A DNA stretch of 64,000 nucleotides from Waddliaceae bacterium (GTDB lineage: Bacteria > Chlamydiota > Chlamydiia > Chlamydiales > GCA-2709385), in assembly GCA_002709385.1 (NCBI GenBank), contig PAQS01000024.1:110228-174227 (forward strand). Reading direction: 5' to 3'. The position numbers and the translations under genes are program-made. A model generated the notes under the pieces. It searched no databases and was not told the origin of the DNA. It saw only the letters and a list, made by a program, of their open reading frames with translations. Below, piece by piece: positions 63,440 to 64,000 of the stretch; position 1 is the stretch's first letter; each line of letters begins with the position of its first letter.

Positions 63440-64000
63440 ATGGATGTAAATGTAAATGGTGGTCTTCCAGGTGCAGGAAGACCGCAATTAGGGGGAAGGC
63501 AAAATGCAGTTGATGATAACCTTCCTGGAAACCCGAATCAAGTACAAGATGTAGCAGCCCCTCGTATTAATCCAATGCAAAATCCTCGCATAAGATTGAA
63601 TCAGCTTAATCGAGATAATGGGCCTCCACAACACCCTGGAGAAAACCTTGATGATTTTATTGTGAATTTTAACGGGATGGACCTAAACGATCCTCCTCCT
63701 CAAGCACCTAATTTATTCGGTCAGCAACTTAATGAGAATCCGGGTCAAATTGATTTACCAGAAATAAACCATCCATGGTTATTTCAGCCTGCACCAGAAC
63801 CAGAAGTCCCGGGTGTTAATCCTCCCCCTCAAGCACCAGTACCAAGAGGGCCGGGTGTTAATCCTCCCCCTCAAGCACAATTACCAGGAGGACCGGGTGT
63901 TAATCCTCCTCCTCAAGCACAATTACCAGGAGGACCGGGTGTTAATCCTCCCCCTCAAGCACAATTACCAGGAGGACCGGGTATTAATCCTCCCCCTCAA
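63440..64000 (+). CDS. Proline-rich repeat protein (5' part; runs off window)
   Basis: The frame opens with ATG at 63440 (GGGAG seven to eight bases upstream) and stays open to the window end, at least 187 residues. The first ~120 residues are rich in Asn, Pro, Gln and Gly (MDVNVNGGLPGAGRPQLGG) and the frame then enters a 14-residue tandem repeat PGVNPPPQAQLPGG. There is no signal peptide or membrane segment in the visible part. The composition is that of an extended, disordered, probably secreted or surface-exposed protein; the family is not recognised. Confidence 0.8.
   Translation, partial: MDVNVNGGLPGAGRPQLGGRQNAVDDNLPGNPNQVQDVAAPRINPMQNPRIRLNQLNRDNGPPQHPGENLDDFIVNFNGMDLNDPPPQAPNLFGQQLNENPGQIDLPEINHPWLFQPAPEPEVPGVNPPPQAPVPRGPGVNPPPQAQLPGGPGVNPPPQAQLPGGPGVNPPPQAQLPGGPGINPPPQ
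63809..64000 (+). repeat. 42-bp tandem repeat coding for PGVNPPPQAQLPGG
   Basis: Four full 42-base units (63809, 63851, 63893, 63935) and a partial fifth (63977) that runs off the window. Units two to five differ by only single bases (CCTCCT against CCTCCC, GTT against ATT); unit one is more diverged (APVPRG). The unit length keeps the frame. Confidence 0.95.

Noticed and set aside
63809-64000. CRISPR array
   Set aside because: The repeats are contiguous, in frame and without spacers; no cas genes are present in the window.

Overview
This window most likely comes from a member of the Chlamydiae, probably an amoeba-associated or other environmental lineage rather than Chlamydia itself. The evidence is a type III secretion chaperone of the LcrH/SycD type, two tiny basic proteins beside ybeY of a kind I associate with Chlamydiae and Verrucomicrobia, several very large unrecognised proteins, and eukaryote-like proteins (two ankyrin proteins, a Ser/Thr kinase, a RasGAP-like protein, a 3110-residue DUF3638/DUF3645-like protein). 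No rRNA is present, so the assignment is an inference. Base composition is AT-rich throughout, without an obvious foreign island.

Layout. 1-6184: minus-strand housekeeping genes (CNNM/CorC-type CBS membrane protein, ybeY, two small basic proteins, a pair of 125-bp palindromic repeats, a HolC-like clamp-loader subunit, DUF502, rhodanese, RNase R). 6439-12594: a tight plus-strand stressosome operon, rsbR (globin sensor plus STAS), rsbS, rsbT, rsbX, then a hybrid histidine kinase and a response regulator fused to a class III adenylate cyclase. 12570-18308: two paralogous ankyrin genes, a type III secretion chaperone and an unrecognised 606-residue protein. 18491-20630: a pterin cluster (two 6-pyruvoyl-tetrahydropterin-synthase-like proteins, FolE, a short-chain reductase) that fits tetrahydrobiopterin synthesis. 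20633-23159: a flavin monooxygenase and a protein kinase. 23532-31248: a purine operon purM-purL-purQ-purH and a PAICS-like purC-purE fusion.

31375-49712: accessory region of large chlamydial-type proteins (839-residue unknown, small membrane protein, 420-residue unknown, the 9.3-kb DUF3638-like gene, a CPBP intramembrane protease, a small unknown gene and a GHSLGG lipase-like protein). 50054-52109: an IS607-type element with an amber-interrupted serine recombinase and a TnpB with an altered RuvC motif; the end of tnpB has strong hairpins that could be its guide RNA. 52202-54648: an unknown protein and a RasGAP-like protein. 54938-60284: sucA-sucB-lpd, the 2-oxoglutarate dehydrogenase complex. 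60329-63199: an A-type iron-sulfur carrier with a DUF1858-like front, a ferredoxin, lgt, tRNA-Pro(TGG) and a small membrane protein. 63440-64000: the start of a proline-rich gene with 42-bp tandem repeats.

How they fit. The stressosome operon would let a haem or redox cue sensed by RsbR reach a phosphorelay and cAMP output. The purine and pterin operons and the sucAB-lpd complex mark a less host-dependent metabolism than in pathogenic Chlamydia. The ankyrin, kinase, RasGAP, lipase and giant proteins together with the chaperone look like a set of candidate host-interaction effectors.
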